The translations under genes and the position numbers were made by a program. Positions 23,664-32,606 of a stretch of DNA of 64,000 bases are shown here, in pieces; the stretch's first letter is position 1; the number at the start of each line of letters is the position of its first letter. This DNA is from Nocardioides zeae (GTDB taxonomy: Bacteria > Actinomycetota > Actinomycetes > Propionibacteriales > Nocardioidaceae). The notes below the pieces were generated by a model. That model searched no databases and had not been told where the DNA came from. It saw only the letters and a list, made by a program, of their open reading frames with translations. The DNA is taken from assembly GCF_010686755.1 (NCBI RefSeq), contig NZ_JAAGXA010000001.1, positions 62,001 to 126,000 of the forward strand. The letters run 5' to 3'.

Positions 23664-24319
23664 GGGTGCTGCCGTACGGCGACCGCGCGGTCCTCGTCGA
23701 CCTCGCGGACCCCGAGGAGGGCGACCCGACCCGTGCTGCGGAACGGGTCGTCGCCTGGGTCGACGCCGCCGCGGTGGCGTGGCCGGACGTGCCGGTCGAG
23801 CTCGTGCCGGCGGCCACGACGGTGCTCGTCGCACTGCTGCCCGGCGCCCCGCAGGACGTCGGCTGGCTGGCGACGGCGGTCGCGGGCGTCCGTCCCGGGC
23901 AGCCCGCCCGGGGGCAGGAGGCTCCGCGCACGGTCGAGGTGCCGGTGACCTACGACGGCGCCGACCTCGCCGCGGTCGCGGGCCGGACGGGGCTCGACGA
24001 GGCGGGCGTGGTCGCCGCCCACACCGGCACCCCCTGGCGCGTCGCCTTCGGCGGGTTCGCCCCGGGCTTCGCCTACCTCGTCGGCGGCGACCCGCGACTG
24101 GCGGTCGTGCCGCGTCGTACGGAGCCGCGCACCCGCGTCCCCGCCGGGTCGGTGGCGCTCGCCGGGGGGTTCTCGGGGGTCTACCCCCGCGCGTCGCCGG
24201 GCGGCTGGCAGCTGCTCGGGCGCACCGACCTGGCGATGTGGGACCTGGACCGGGACCCGCCCGCGCTGCTCGCGGCCGGCACCACCGTGCGGTTCGTCGA
24301 CGCCGGGGGCAGGCCGTGA
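23660..24319 (+). CDS. pxpB: 5-oxoprolinase subunit B
   Basis: This 219-residue KipI/allophanate-hydrolase-subunit-1 domain contains the motif [11 protein letters not shown] with [19 protein letters not shown], characteristic of PxpB. The start GTG 23660 overlaps pxpA (GTGA), and the 3' end overlaps pxpC in the same way. The three genes are therefore translated as a tightly coupled unit, as expected for subunits of one complex. Confidence 0.92.
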   Translation: MRVLPYGDRAVLVDLADPEEGDPTRAAERVVAWVDAAAVAWPDVPVELVPAATTVLVALLPGAPQDVGWLATAVAGVRPGQPARGQEAPRTVEVPVTYDGADLAAVAGRTGLDEAGVVAAHTGTPWRVAFGGFAPGFAYLVGGDPRLAVVPRRTEPRTRVPAGSVALAGGFSGVYPRASPGGWQLLGRTDLAMWDLDRDPPALLAAGTTVRFVDAGGRP

Positions 24320-25185
24320 CGGGCCGCGCCCTCGTCGTGCGCGGACTCGGTGGCCCGGTGCTCGTCCAGGACCTCGGGCGCCCGGGGCACGCGGCCGTCG
24401 GGGTCGGTCGGTCGGGGGCGGCGGATCGCGCGGCGTACCTCCTGGGGAACCGGGCCGTCGGCAACCGCGCCGGCGCCGCGTCGCTCGAGGTCACCCTCGG
24501 CGGCCTGGAGGTGGAGGTCGTGGGCGGCCCGCTCTGGTGCTGCCTGACGGGTGCCCCCGCGGCGGTGGAGGTCGACGACCGTCTGCACCCGGCGGGCGCC
24601 GTCGTCGCGGTGCGGCACCGCCTGCGGATCGGTACGCCGCCGCGCGGCCTGCGGTGCTACCTCGCCGTGCGCGGTGGGATCGACGCGGGCGGAGTGCTGG
24701 GCTCGCGCAGCCGGGACTCGCTCGCCGGGCTCGGACCGGCGCCGCTCGCGGAGGGGGACGTCGTCGCGGTCGGCGACGAGGCAGGGACGGGCGAGGCCGG
24801 CTGGCCGCGGCTCGACGCCGTGCCGGTGGCAGCCCTCGGTGGGACGCCGGTGCTCCGCGTCGTGCCGGGGCCGCGGGCGGACCTGATCGCCGAGCCGGAC
24901 CGTCTCGTCACGGGCGAGTGGCGCGCGTCGGCGCACACCGACCGGGTCGGGACGCGGCTCGAGGGCGGGCCACCTCTGCTCCACCGCGACCCGGAGCGGC
25001 AGCTGCCGAGCGAGGGCGCGCTGCGCGGGGCGCTCCAAGTGCCGCCGTCGGGGGAACCTGTGCTCTTCGGGCCGGACCACCCCGTCACCGGGGGATACCC
25101 GGTGGTCGGCGTCGTGGTCGACGCCGACGTGGACCGGGCCGCCCAGCTGCGGCCGGGCGACCCGGTCGTGTTCCGCTGGGCGTGA
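24316..25185 (+). CDS. pxpC: 5-oxoprolinase subunit C
   Basis: This 289-residue KipA/allophanate-hydrolase-subunit-2 domain begins [24 protein letters not shown] written here in part. The family motifs QDLGRPGHAAVGVGRSGAAD, GNRAGAASLEVTLGG and FGPDHPVTGGYPVVG are visible. The start is GTG 24316 in a GTGA overlap with pxpB. With PxpA and PxpB it forms the prokaryotic 5-oxoprolinase, which recycles cyclised glutamine/glutamate damage product. Confidence 0.92.
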   Translation: MTGRALVVRGLGGPVLVQDLGRPGHAAVGVGRSGAADRAAYLLGNRAVGNRAGAASLEVTLGGLEVEVVGGPLWCCLTGAPAAVEVDDRLHPAGAVVAVRHRLRIGTPPRGLRCYLAVRGGIDAGGVLGSRSRDSLAGLGPAPLAEGDVVAVGDEAGTGEAGWPRLDAVPVAALGGTPVLRVVPGPRADLIAEPDRLVTGEWRASAHTDRVGTRLEGGPPLLHRDPERQLPSEGALRGALQVPPSGEPVLFGPDHPVTGGYPVVGVVVDADVDRAAQLRPGDPVVFRWA

Positions 25186-25230
25186 CCAGCGGGCGGGACG
25201 GGCGGCGGGAACAGCGGCGGGACGAGCGGC

Positions 25231-25683
25231 TCAGCGGTGCGCGCCCTCCGCGGGCTGCACGAGCTCGACGAGCACGCCGCCCGCGTCCTTGGGGTGCACG
25301 AAGTTGATGCGGGAGTCGGACGTGCCGCGACGGGGCGCGTCGTAGAGCAGGCGGACGCCGCGCTCGCGCAGGATCGCCGAGACCTGCTCGACGTCGACCA
25401 CCCGGTAGGCCAGCTGCTGCAGGCCGGGGCCCGAGCGGTCGAGGAACTTCGCGATGGTCGACTCGGGCGTCAGGGGGGCGAGCAACTGGATGAAGGAGCC
25501 GGAGTCGCCGACGGCCACCATCGCCTCGCGGACGCCCTGCTCCTCGTTGGTCTCGGTGTGGGCCACCTTCATGCCGAACGTCGTCTCGTAGAACGCCACG
25601 GCCTCGTCGAGGTCGGGGACGGCGATGCCGACGTGGTCGATGGCGATGAACAGGTGCTCGGGGATCTCCAGCGCTGCAGACAT
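25231..25683 (-). CDS. mce: Methylmalonyl-CoA epimerase
   Basis: The 150-residue protein of the vicinal-oxygen-chelate fold interconverts (R)- and (S)-methylmalonyl-CoA. Metal ligands of the two beta-alpha-beta-beta-beta modules are visible as H in IDHVGIAV, Q in FIQLLAP, H in FVHPKDAGG and E in VLVELVQP. ATG 25683 gives the standard start MSAALEIPEHLF. The gene is divergent from the thiolase and near meaB; the same order occurs in mycobacteria (Rv1322A next to fadA4). Confidence 0.93.
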   Translation of the reverse strand: MSAALEIPEHLFIAIDHVGIAVPDLDEAVAFYETTFGMKVAHTETNEEQGVREAMVAVGDSGSFIQLLAPLTPESTIAKFLDRSGPGLQQLAYRVVDVEQVSAILRERGVRLLYDAPRRGTSDSRINFVHPKDAGGVLVELVQPAEGAHR

Positions 25684-25853
25684 GGGCGCATGGTACGAGG
25701 CCGGGGCTCGCGGGGAGTGTGACGACCGCGACACCGACCGAGCGCACGGTCGCCCCTCGCCAGATAGGTGACGGCTCGTTAACCTAGACCGTCGCTCGCG
25801 TCGCAGCGGCACGTTCCTCACGCAGCGAACCCCCACCTCTGGAGGAGGACCTC

Positions 25854-27041
25854 ATGACCACGTCCGTCATCGTCGCCGGTGCCCGCACCCCCATCGGCCG
25901 ACTGCTCGGTGGCCTCAAGACGCTCACGGCAGCGGACCTCGGTGGCGTCGCCATCAAGGGCGCCCTGGAGAAGGCCGGCGTCGCGGGCGACGCGGTGGAG
26001 TACGTGATCATGGGCCAGGTGATCCAGGCCGGAGCCGGCCAGATCACCGCCCGCCAGGCGGCGGTCGCCGGCGGCATCCCCATGGACGTGCCCGCCCTGA
26101 CCATCAACAAGGTCTGCCTCTCGGGCATCAACGCCGTCGCCCTGGCCGACCAGCTGATCCGCGCGGGCGAGCACGAGATCGTCGTGGCCGGCGGCATGGA
26201 GTCGATGACCCAGGCGCCCCACCTGCTGCCGAAGTCGCGCGAGGGCTTCAAGTACGGCGACACCGCGCTCGTCGACTCGATGGCCTACGACGCGCTCTAC
26301 GACCAGTTCACGGACCAGCCGATGGGCGGCCTCACCGAGGCCCGCAACGTCGAGGCCGAGAAGCTGAGCCGGGAGGAGCAGGACGCGTTCTCCGCCCGCT
26401 CCCACCAGCTCGCCGCCGCCGCGCAGAAGAACGGCGTCTTCGACGACGAGATCGTCCCGGTCTCCATCCCGCAGCGGAAGGGCGACCCGATCGTCGTCTC
26501 CGCCGACGAGGGCGTGCGGGGCGACACCACCGCCGAGAGCCTCGCGAAGCTGCGCCCCGCGTTCAGCAAGGACGGCACGGTCACGGCCGGGTCGGCCTCG
26601 CAGATCTCCGACGGTGCGGCCGCCGTGGTCGTCATGTCGAAGGCGAAGGCCGAGGAGCTCGGCCTCTCCTGGATCGCCGAGATCGGTGCCTCCGGCCAGG
26701 TCGCCGGCCCCGACTCCACGCTGCAGGAGCAGCCCGCCAACGCGATCCTCAAGGCCGCGGAGAAGGAGGGCATCGCCGTCTCCGACATCGACCTCTTCGA
26801 GATGAACGAGGCCTTCGCGGCCGTCGGCATCGCCAGCGCCCGCAAGCTCGGCGTCTCCGAGGACAAGGTGAACGTCAACGGCGGCGCCATCGCGCTGGGC
26901 CACCCGGTCGGCATGTCCGGCGCCCGCATCGTGCTCCACCTGGCGCTCGAGCTGAAGCGTCGCGGCGGCGGCACCGGTGCGGCCGCCCTCTGCGGTGGCG
27001 GCGGCCAGGGCGACGCGCTCATCATCCGCGTCCCCGCGTGA
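25854..27041 (+). CDS. Acetyl-CoA C-acetyltransferase (thiolase)
   Basis: This 395-residue type II thiolase condenses two acetyl-CoA to acetoacetyl-CoA or runs in reverse. The nucleophilic Cys88 lies in [29 protein letters not shown] carries the active-site His, and the second Cys380 is in CGGGGQGDA. The ribosome binding site GGAGGAGG precedes ATG 25854. The gene is positional counterpart of mycobacterial fadA4. MeaB starts 7 bases after its stop, linking it to the B12-dependent acyl-CoA route. Confidence 0.95.
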   Translation: MTTSVIVAGARTPIGRLLGGLKTLTAADLGGVAIKGALEKAGVAGDAVEYVIMGQVIQAGAGQITARQAAVAGGIPMDVPALTINKVCLSGINAVALADQLIRAGEHEIVVAGGMESMTQAPHLLPKSREGFKYGDTALVDSMAYDALYDQFTDQPMGGLTEARNVEAEKLSREEQDAFSARSHQLAAAAQKNGVFDDEIVPVSIPQRKGDPIVVSADEGVRGDTTAESLAKLRPAFSKDGTVTAGSASQISDGAAAVVVMSKAKAEELGLSWIAEIGASGQVAGPDSTLQEQPANAILKAAEKEGIAVSDIDLFEMNEAFAAVGIASARKLGVSEDKVNVNGGAIALGHPVGMSGARIVLHLALELKRRGGGTGAAALCGGGGQGDALIIRVPA

Positions 27042-27048
27042 CGATCGC

Positions 27049-28050
27049 GTGATCGGAGGTCGCACCGGCGCCACGTCGGTCGCGGAGCTCGTCGAGGCCG
27101 CGCGGGGCGGTTCGCCCCGCGCGGTCGCGCGTCTCGTCTCGCTCGTGGAGGACGGGGCGTCGCGTCCCGACCGCGACGACCTGGCGGCGCGGCTGCGCGA
27201 GGCCATGGCGCTGCTGGCGCCCCACACCGGTCGCGCCCACGTCGTCGGCCTCACGGGCGCCCCCGGCGTCGGGAAGTCGACGTCGACGTCCGCCCTCGTG
27301 ACGGAGCTGCGACGGCTCGGGCGCCGCGTGGGCGTGCTCGCCGTCGACCCGTCGTCGCCGTTCTCCGGTGGCGCGCTGCTCGGCGACCGGATCCGCATGG
27401 GCGACCACGCGACCGACGCGGGCGTCTACATCCGCTCGATGGCCTCGCGCGGCCACCTGGGTGGCCTGGCGTGGAGCACCCCGCAGGCGCTGCGCGTGCT
27501 CGACGCCGCCGGCTTCGACGTCGTCCTGGTCGAGACGGTCGGCGTCGGGCAGAGCGAGGTCGAGATCGCCGGTCTCGCCGACACCACCGTCGTGCTGCTC
27601 GCCCCCGGCATGGGAGACGGCATCCAGGCCGCGAAGGCCGGCATCCTCGAGGTCGGCGACCTCTACGTCGTCAACAAGGCCGACCGCGACGGCGCCGACC
27701 AGGTACGCCGCGAGCTGCGCGGCATGCTCAACCTGGCCGACCGTCCGGCCGACGCCTGGAAGCAGCCGATCCTGCCGACCGTCGCGCAGACCGGCGAGGG
27801 CGTGGCCGCCGTCGCCGAGCAGCTCGACGCGCACCGGGCGTGGCTCGCCGACACCGGCGCGCTCGACCGCCGTCGTCGGCGCCGGGCCCGGGCGGAGGTC
27901 GAGGCGATCGCGATGACCGCGCTGCGGCGTACGTGGGCGGGCTTCGCCGGCGGCGCCTCCCTCGACGACCTCGCCGACGACGTGGTCGCCGGCCGCCGGG
28001 ACCCGTACGCCGCGGCCGACCGCCTCCTCGACACGACGGCGAACGGCTGA
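27049..28050 (+). CDS. meaB: MeaB-type G-protein chaperone of B12-dependent mutases
   Basis: The 333-residue SIMIBI-class GTPase protects and reloads acyl-CoA mutases with adenosylcobalamin. The P-loop is GAPGVGKST, switch residues lie in DPSSPFSGGALLGDRIRM, Walker B is ETVGVGQSEVEI, and the base-specificity motif is NKAD. GTG 27049 is used because it lies 7 bp after the thiolase stop and no other start gives a sensible N-terminus. Clients would be MeaA in this window and/or a methylmalonyl-CoA mutase elsewhere. Confidence 0.93.
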   Translation: MIGGRTGATSVAELVEAARGGSPRAVARLVSLVEDGASRPDRDDLAARLREAMALLAPHTGRAHVVGLTGAPGVGKSTSTSALVTELRRLGRRVGVLAVDPSSPFSGGALLGDRIRMGDHATDAGVYIRSMASRGHLGGLAWSTPQALRVLDAAGFDVVLVETVGVGQSEVEIAGLADTTVVLLAPGMGDGIQAAKAGILEVGDLYVVNKADRDGADQVRRELRGMLNLADRPADAWKQPILPTVAQTGEGVAAVAEQLDAHRAWLADTGALDRRRRRRARAEVEAIAMTALRRTWAGFAGGASLDDLADDVVAGRRDPYAAADRLLDTTANG

Positions 28051-28146
28051 GGTTCTGTCCCGCCCGGGCGCGCCTTCGTCGCTCATCGGGTCCGACTTGG
28101 TAGAAACATGCCGGTCTGTGTCCGGGAACGAGAGGAGCTGAGTGCC

Positions 28147-28311
28147 GTGAAGAAGGTGATCCTTCTGCTGCTCGTCGTGTTCCTCGGGTTCTGGATGTTC
28201 ACCGACCCGCAGGGTCTGGCCGCGACCGCCCGCGAGGGTGGCGGCGGTGCCTGGGACGGGCTCGTGTCGGTCTTCGAGGCCACGATCCGCTTCCTCGGCG
28301 CCCTCTTCTGA
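28147..28311 (+). CDS. Small single-helix membrane protein
   Basis: The 54-residue product starts at GTG 28147, nine bases after GAGGAG. It has one N-terminal hydrophobic helix (VILLLLVVFLGFWMF), a DPQGLA turn and an amphipathic C-terminal helix ending FLGALF. No family is recognised. It lies 18 bp upstream of the PH-domain membrane protein and is probably co-transcribed with it. Confidence 0.65.
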   Translation: MKKVILLLLVVFLGFWMFTDPQGLAATAREGGGGAWDGLVSVFEATIRFLGALF

Positions 28312-28329
28312 GGGCGGGAGCGTGGACGC

Positions 28330-28854
28330 GTGGGACTGCTGGCGGCCCTGACCGACCCCGACATCGGCAAGCACCTGCTCCGTGAGGAGGGCGAGGTGAT
28401 CGTCGACGAGGTGCGGCACCACTGGGTCGCGTTCATCGTGCCGGGACTCGTTCTCCTGGCCGCCCTGCTGCTGCTCGTCTCCGTGCCCTTCATCCCCCTC
28501 GACTGGGGTTGGTTCCCGCTGCTGCTGGCCCTCGGCGTCGCCCTGTACGGCGGGTACCGCGGCCTCAGCGTCCACATGGACCGCTTCGTGATCACCAACA
28601 TGCGGGTCTACCGGGTGCACGGCGTCTTCTCCCAGCAGCTCGCGACCATGCCGCTGACGCGCATCCTCGACATCACGGTGAAGAAGCCCTTCATCGGTCG
28701 GCTGCTCGGCTACGGCCACTTCGTGTTCGAGTCGGCGGCCCAGGCGCAGGGCCTGCGCGACATCCGCACCGTGGCGCGTCCCGACGAGCGCGACATGGCC
28801 ATCCAGCGCGTCGTGCAGCGCTCCGGCGTGCGCGGCCGACCCCAGGTGAACTGA
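28330..28854 (+). CDS. PH-domain (bPH2/DUF304) membrane protein
   Basis: The 174-residue protein has two adjacent membrane helices (about 34-52 and 58-77) followed by a bacterial PH-like domain (VHMDRFVITNMRVYRVHGVFSQ, then MPLTRILDITVKKPFIGRLLGYG). This is the DUF304/YdbT-like arrangement. Function is not established for the family; membrane-associated sensing or scaffolding is a guess. It starts at GTG 28330, and its stop shares one base with the MarR gene start. Confidence 0.8.
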   Translation: MGLLAALTDPDIGKHLLREEGEVIVDEVRHHWVAFIVPGLVLLAALLLLVSVPFIPLDWGWFPLLLALGVALYGGYRGLSVHMDRFVITNMRVYRVHGVFSQQLATMPLTRILDITVKKPFIGRLLGYGHFVFESAAQAQGLRDIRTVARPDERDMAIQRVVQRSGVRGRPQVN

Positions 28855-29342
28855 TGGGCCTGCCGTTCGATCCCATCGCCGAGGCGCGGCGCCAGTGGGA
28901 CCTGCGCTGGACGGGCGGCGAGGCGATGCACGCCGTCACCTCCCTCATGCGGGTGCAGCAGCTCGTGATCGGGCGCCTGGACGCCCTGCTGAAGCCGCAC
29001 GGCCTGACCTTCGCCCGCTACGAGGCGCTCGTGCTCCTCGTCTTCTCCTCCCGGGGCGCGCTGCCGCTCGGCAAGATGGGGGAGCGCCTCCAGGTGCACC
29101 CCACCTCCGTCACGTCGATCATCAACCGCCTCGAGGCCGCCGGGCTGGTGGAGCGTCGTCCGCACCCCGGCGACCGGCGCGCGACCCTCGCCGCGATCAC
29201 GGACGAGGGGCGGGCGCTCGTCGAGCGGGCGACCGCGGACCTCCTCGCCGCGGACTTCGCGCTCGGTGCCCTCGGGGGTGCCGAGCAACGCGCCCTGTCC
29301 GACCTGTTGGCGCCCGTGCGCCGTGATGCCGGAGACTTCTGA
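28854..29342 (+). CDS. MarR-family transcriptional regulator
   Basis: The 162-residue winged-helix dimer-type regulator has the MarR core: LTFARYEALVLL, LPLGKMGERLQVHPTSVTSII, NRLEAAGLVERRPHPGDRRA and the wing ITDEGRALV. It is translationally coupled to the upstream PH-domain gene, so its target may be this small operon. The ligand is unknown. Confidence 0.9.
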   Translation: MGLPFDPIAEARRQWDLRWTGGEAMHAVTSLMRVQQLVIGRLDALLKPHGLTFARYEALVLLVFSSRGALPLGKMGERLQVHPTSVTSIINRLEAAGLVERRPHPGDRRATLAAITDEGRALVERATADLLAADFALGALGGAEQRALSDLLAPVRRDAGDF

Positions 29343-29343
29343 C

Positions 29344-30633
29344 GTGCGTCCCTCCCCCACCGCCCGCCGCCTGCTGTTGGCCGCCGCCCTCGTGCTGCCC
29401 GCGAGTGCCTCCGGAGCCGTGCTGCCGCTCGGCCCGGCTGCCGCCGCCGAGCCGGACACGCAGCTCGTGCTCCCCGACGACGCGCCCGCGGTGGACGGCA
29501 CGGACGCCGGTGCGCCCACGACCCTGCCGCGGGGCTGGAGCCGCACGACACTGGGCGGTGACGGGGCCATCGGCTACTTCGAGGTGCGCCGGGAGCAGGA
29601 GGGCAGCACGATCCACGTCGCCGCCGTCACGCCCGGCGCGAGCCCGGACAGCTCCGAGTCCGTCACCGTCGACGTCGAGACCTCCGACGCGTCCTACTGC
29701 GCCTCGGCGACGGGGTCGCGCTCGGAGGACGAGCTCGGCCTGGTGACGGCGTCGACCCTCGTCGGTCCGGAGGACCCGCTGGAGGCGTCCTCGGGCGCTG
29801 CGGCGGACGAGCCGTGCGTCGAGGCCTCGAGCCTCCAGGTCGAGCTCAAGCGGGGGGCCAGCGCCGGCTCCGCTGCGACCGAGGTGTGGTTCCGCGTCGT
29901 CGAGGAGTCCCCGGTCCCCGACGTCGACGGTCTCGCCGACCCGGCCCGCGCCGAGCGTGACCAGGTGGACGTCTCGGGTGAGCCCGAGGACCGACCGGGC
30001 GGGCGCGACGTCGCCGACGCTCCGCTCGTCGGGGACGGGATCTGGCGCGGGACGGTGCCGGCGGGTGGTCAGGTCGCGTACCGCGTGGCCGTCGCCGAGG
30101 GCCAGACGCTCCGGGCCGAGGTGGTGAGCCCGGCGCTCTCCGCCGACGACGCCACCGAGCTGGGCTACGGCACCGACATCGCCCTCACCCTCCGTGACCC
30201 CGTGCTCTCCGCGGAGCGCACGCTCAACGACTACGGCTCGCTGGGCTCCGAGCCCGCGCGCGCCCAGGCGGCCGCCGGGCCGGTGCTGCACCGCAACCGG
30301 TTCGACTCCTTCGAGGGGCCCTACCTGCCCGGGGAGTACCTGGTGGTCATCTCGATGGGCACCGTCGACCTCGACGGGCTGGACGACGTGCCGTACACGC
30401 TGCGCGTGGGCGTCGAGGGCGAGCCGGCCACGGTCGAGCACACCACCGAGCCCCCGTTCCTCGCCGGGAGCGAGGCGACCGACACCGTGCTGCTCGGTGC
30501 GCCGGCCCCGGCGGACGACGCGTCCTCCTCGACCGTGCAGTACGTCGCGGGTGGCGCGCTCGTCGCTCTGGGCCTCGTGCTCGCCGCCGGCGGGGGGCTG
30601 CTGGTGCGGCGTCAGGCCGTCAGCAGCAGGTAG
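29344..30633 (+). CDS. Secreted, C-terminally membrane-anchored protein of unknown function
   Basis: The 429-residue precursor starts at GTG 29344, one base after the MarR stop. It has a signal peptide (about 1-36, ending near AAAAEP), a large acidic extracellular part rich in Ser/Glu/Asp, and a C-terminal transmembrane helix (GGALVALGLVLAAGGGLLV) with a short basic cytoplasmic tail. No domain is recognised. The layout recalls actinobacterial cell-surface proteins. Its 3' end overlaps the convergent kinase gene by 22 bp. Confidence 0.75.
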   Translation: MRPSPTARRLLLAAALVLPASASGAVLPLGPAAAAEPDTQLVLPDDAPAVDGTDAGAPTTLPRGWSRTTLGGDGAIGYFEVRREQEGSTIHVAAVTPGASPDSSESVTVDVETSDASYCASATGSRSEDELGLVTASTLVGPEDPLEASSGAAADEPCVEASSLQVELKRGASAGSAATEVWFRVVEESPVPDVDGLADPARAERDQVDVSGEPEDRPGGRDVADAPLVGDGIWRGTVPAGGQVAYRVAVAEGQTLRAEVVSPALSADDATELGYGTDIALTLRDPVLSAERTLNDYGSLGSEPARAQAAAGPVLHRNRFDSFEGPYLPGEYLVVISMGTVDLDGLDDVPYTLRVGVEGEPATVEHTTEPPFLAGSEATDTVLLGAPAPADDASSSTVQYVAGGALVALGLVLAAGGGLLVRRQAVSSR

Positions 30634-31709
30634 ATCCCCGCGACGACCGCGACCAGGCCGAGCAGGAGGAGCGCGACACCGGGCACGGACACGCCGCGGC
30701 GCGGCGCAGCGGCGGGACGCTGCCCACCGCGGTCCACGCGGGTGCCGCCGTCGACGCGGGTCGCGCCCGCGCCGTGGACGAGGGTGCCCCCCACCTGGGT
30801 CGGCGCGCCGTGGGCTGCCGTCACGTCGGTGGGGCCGGACGGCGCCGACCAGCTGACCCCCGCCGGCCCGGTGGCGTCGAGCGCGAGCCGCTGCGGGACG
30901 ACCACGGGCACGTCGCCGGCCGGCTGGTCGAGCAGCCGCAGCTCGCGGAGCGCGGCGCGGAGCGACCCGGCGTCCTGGTAGCGGTCGGCGGGCTCCTCGG
31001 CGGCGGCGCGTGCCAGCACGGTCGCGAGCCGCTCGGCGACGTCCCGCGGCTCGGGGAGCGCGTCGTCGGCCACGGCGGTGCTGCCCTTCTCGGGGCGCAC
31101 CCCGGTGAGCATCTCGAGACCGACCCGGCCCACGGCGTACACGTCCTGGCGGGGGTCGGGGTCGCCCCCGTGCCACTGCTCGGGCGCCATGTAGCCGGGC
31201 GAGCCGACGGCCATCGGGCCGTGGGTGAGGCGCGGCTCGTCGACCGGGACGGCGATGCCGAAGTCGGTGAGGCGCAGGTGGGGCCACCCGGTGCCGGTGG
31301 GCTCGAGCAGCAGGTTGGCCGGCTTGACGTCACGGTGGACGACGCCGGCGGCGTGCACGGCCTCCAGCGCCTCGAGCAGCTGGTCGAGCAGCACGCCCAC
31401 CCACGGCAGCGGCAGCGCTCCCCGCTCCTTGAGGAGGTCGGCGACCGAGCCGCCGGCCACGAGAGGCATCGTGAAGAGGACGCGGTCGTCCATGCCGGCC
31501 CACGACTCCGGCGTGACGACGTGGGGGTGGGCGATGCGCACCGACTGCTCGCGCACGAAGCGCAGCAGCGAGGCCGCGTCGGACTGGCGGAGGATCTTCG
31601 CGGCCTTGACGCGTCCGTCCGAACGGTCGTGGACCGTCCACACGGCACCCATGCCGCCCATGCCGATCGGCTCGATCAGCTCGTAGCGCCCCGCGAAGAC
31701 CTCACCCAC
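30612..31709 (-). CDS. Membrane-anchored Ser/Thr protein kinase (PknB-like catalytic domain)
   Basis: The 365-residue Hanks-type kinase has the glycine loop IGMGGMGAVW, the lysine strand VKAAKIL, the catalytic loop HRDVKPANLLL, DFG (TDFGIAV) and the activation-segment GSPGYMAPEQ. The kinase domain spans about 1-270. A Gly/Thr/Val-rich linker follows, then one C-terminal transmembrane helix (VALLLLGLVAVVAGIYLLL) with only a few residues beyond it. There are no PASTA or other extracellular sensor domains, which is unusual for PknB relatives. Confidence 0.92.
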   Translation of the reverse strand: MGEVFAGRYELIEPIGMGGMGAVWTVHDRSDGRVKAAKILRQSDAASLLRFVREQSVRIAHPHVVTPESWAGMDDRVLFTMPLVAGGSVADLLKERGALPLPWVGVLLDQLLEALEAVHAAGVVHRDVKPANLLLEPTGTGWPHLRLTDFGIAVPVDEPRLTHGPMAVGSPGYMAPEQWHGGDPDPRQDVYAVGRVGLEMLTGVRPEKGSTAVADDALPEPRDVAERLATVLARAAAEEPADRYQDAGSLRAALRELRLLDQPAGDVPVVVPQRLALDATGPAGVSWSAPSGPTDVTAAHGAPTQVGGTLVHGAGATRVDGGTRVDRGGQRPAAAPRRGVSVPGVALLLLGLVAVVAGIYLLLTA

Positions 31710-31742
31710 GCGCCCCAGCCTAGGGCGTGGCGGGCCCCCGGC

Positions 31743-32528
31743 TCAGCCGACCCGCAGCGTCTGGCCGGTCAGACCGGCCGCACCGGCGCTCGCGAGGAAC
31801 TGCACGAGGTCGACGACGGCCGCCCGGGTCGCCTCGGTCAGGCTGCCGCGCACGCGGCGGGGCCGGGCCAGCAGGGTGCCCGAGCTGCGGGGGGCGTGGC
31901 GCTCGATCTGCACGTGGTACGCCGGGCCCTGCGTCGGGTTGGCGAGGCACCCGTTCACCCGCACCCCGTGTCGGTCCAAGCCGCCCGCGAGACCCGCGAC
32001 CGCGCGGTGGAACGCGTCCTCCGCGTCCGGACCGTCGCCCGCCAGCGCCCACCAGCGGGCCGCCGCGGGGGTGAGGACGACCGCGCCGCCGCCCTGGGCG
32101 ACGCTCGCGGACAGGGCGGGACGGAGGCGGCGCACCGCCTGCGTCGGCCCGGCCAGGCCGAGGCGACAGGCCTCGACGACGAACTCGCGGTCCGCGTGCC
32201 CGAGGTGCCGCGGCAGCTCCGGCGCCGACGCGACGACGAGGACGTCGAGCCGGTCCGTACCGGTCGCGAAGTCGGCGATCGCCTCCGGGTGGTCCAGCGC
32301 GAGGGGGCGGTAGCGGAACCGGGAGAGGTCGGCGTCGTAGAAGCCGGTGAGGTGCTGGGCGCCGGTCACGGTCACGTCGGCGCCGGCGTCGGCGAACGCG
32401 TGGGCGATCGCCAGCCCGGTGCCCTGGGTGCCGCCGAGCACGGCGACCCGGTGGCCGGAGTAGTCGTAGCGGGGGTAGTTCAACGCAGTCCCTGTCTTCC
32501 CGAGATGTCGACGAGGAGCGACCATCAT
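31743..32528 (-). CDS. SDR-fold protein with degenerate catalytic residues
   Basis: The 261-residue protein has a short-chain dehydrogenase Rossmann motif (VAVLGGTQGTGLAIAHAFADAG), a VLVVAS segment in place of NNAG, and an end strand GLTGQTLRVG. The catalytic YxxxK is not seen: the expected helix reads AFHRAVAGLAGGL and the usual active-site Ser is replaced in VVLTPAAARW. It may bind nucleotide without normal catalysis. The start could be ATG 32528 or 32525. Confidence 0.7.
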   Translation of the reverse strand: MMVAPRRHLGKTGTALNYPRYDYSGHRVAVLGGTQGTGLAIAHAFADAGADVTVTGAQHLTGFYDADLSRFRYRPLALDHPEAIADFATGTDRLDVLVVASAPELPRHLGHADREFVVEACRLGLAGPTQAVRRLRPALSASVAQGGGAVVLTPAAARWWALAGDGPDAEDAFHRAVAGLAGGLDRHGVRVNGCLANPTQGPAYHVQIERHAPRSSGTLLARPRRVRGSLTEATRAAVVDLVQFLASAGAAGLTGQTLRVG

Positions 32529-32606
32529 GCACGACCCGCGCCGCGGTGGTCACCCTGCGGACGCCCTCCCCGCAGGTCCCTCGGACGATCCGCCACAATG
32601 GCGCCC

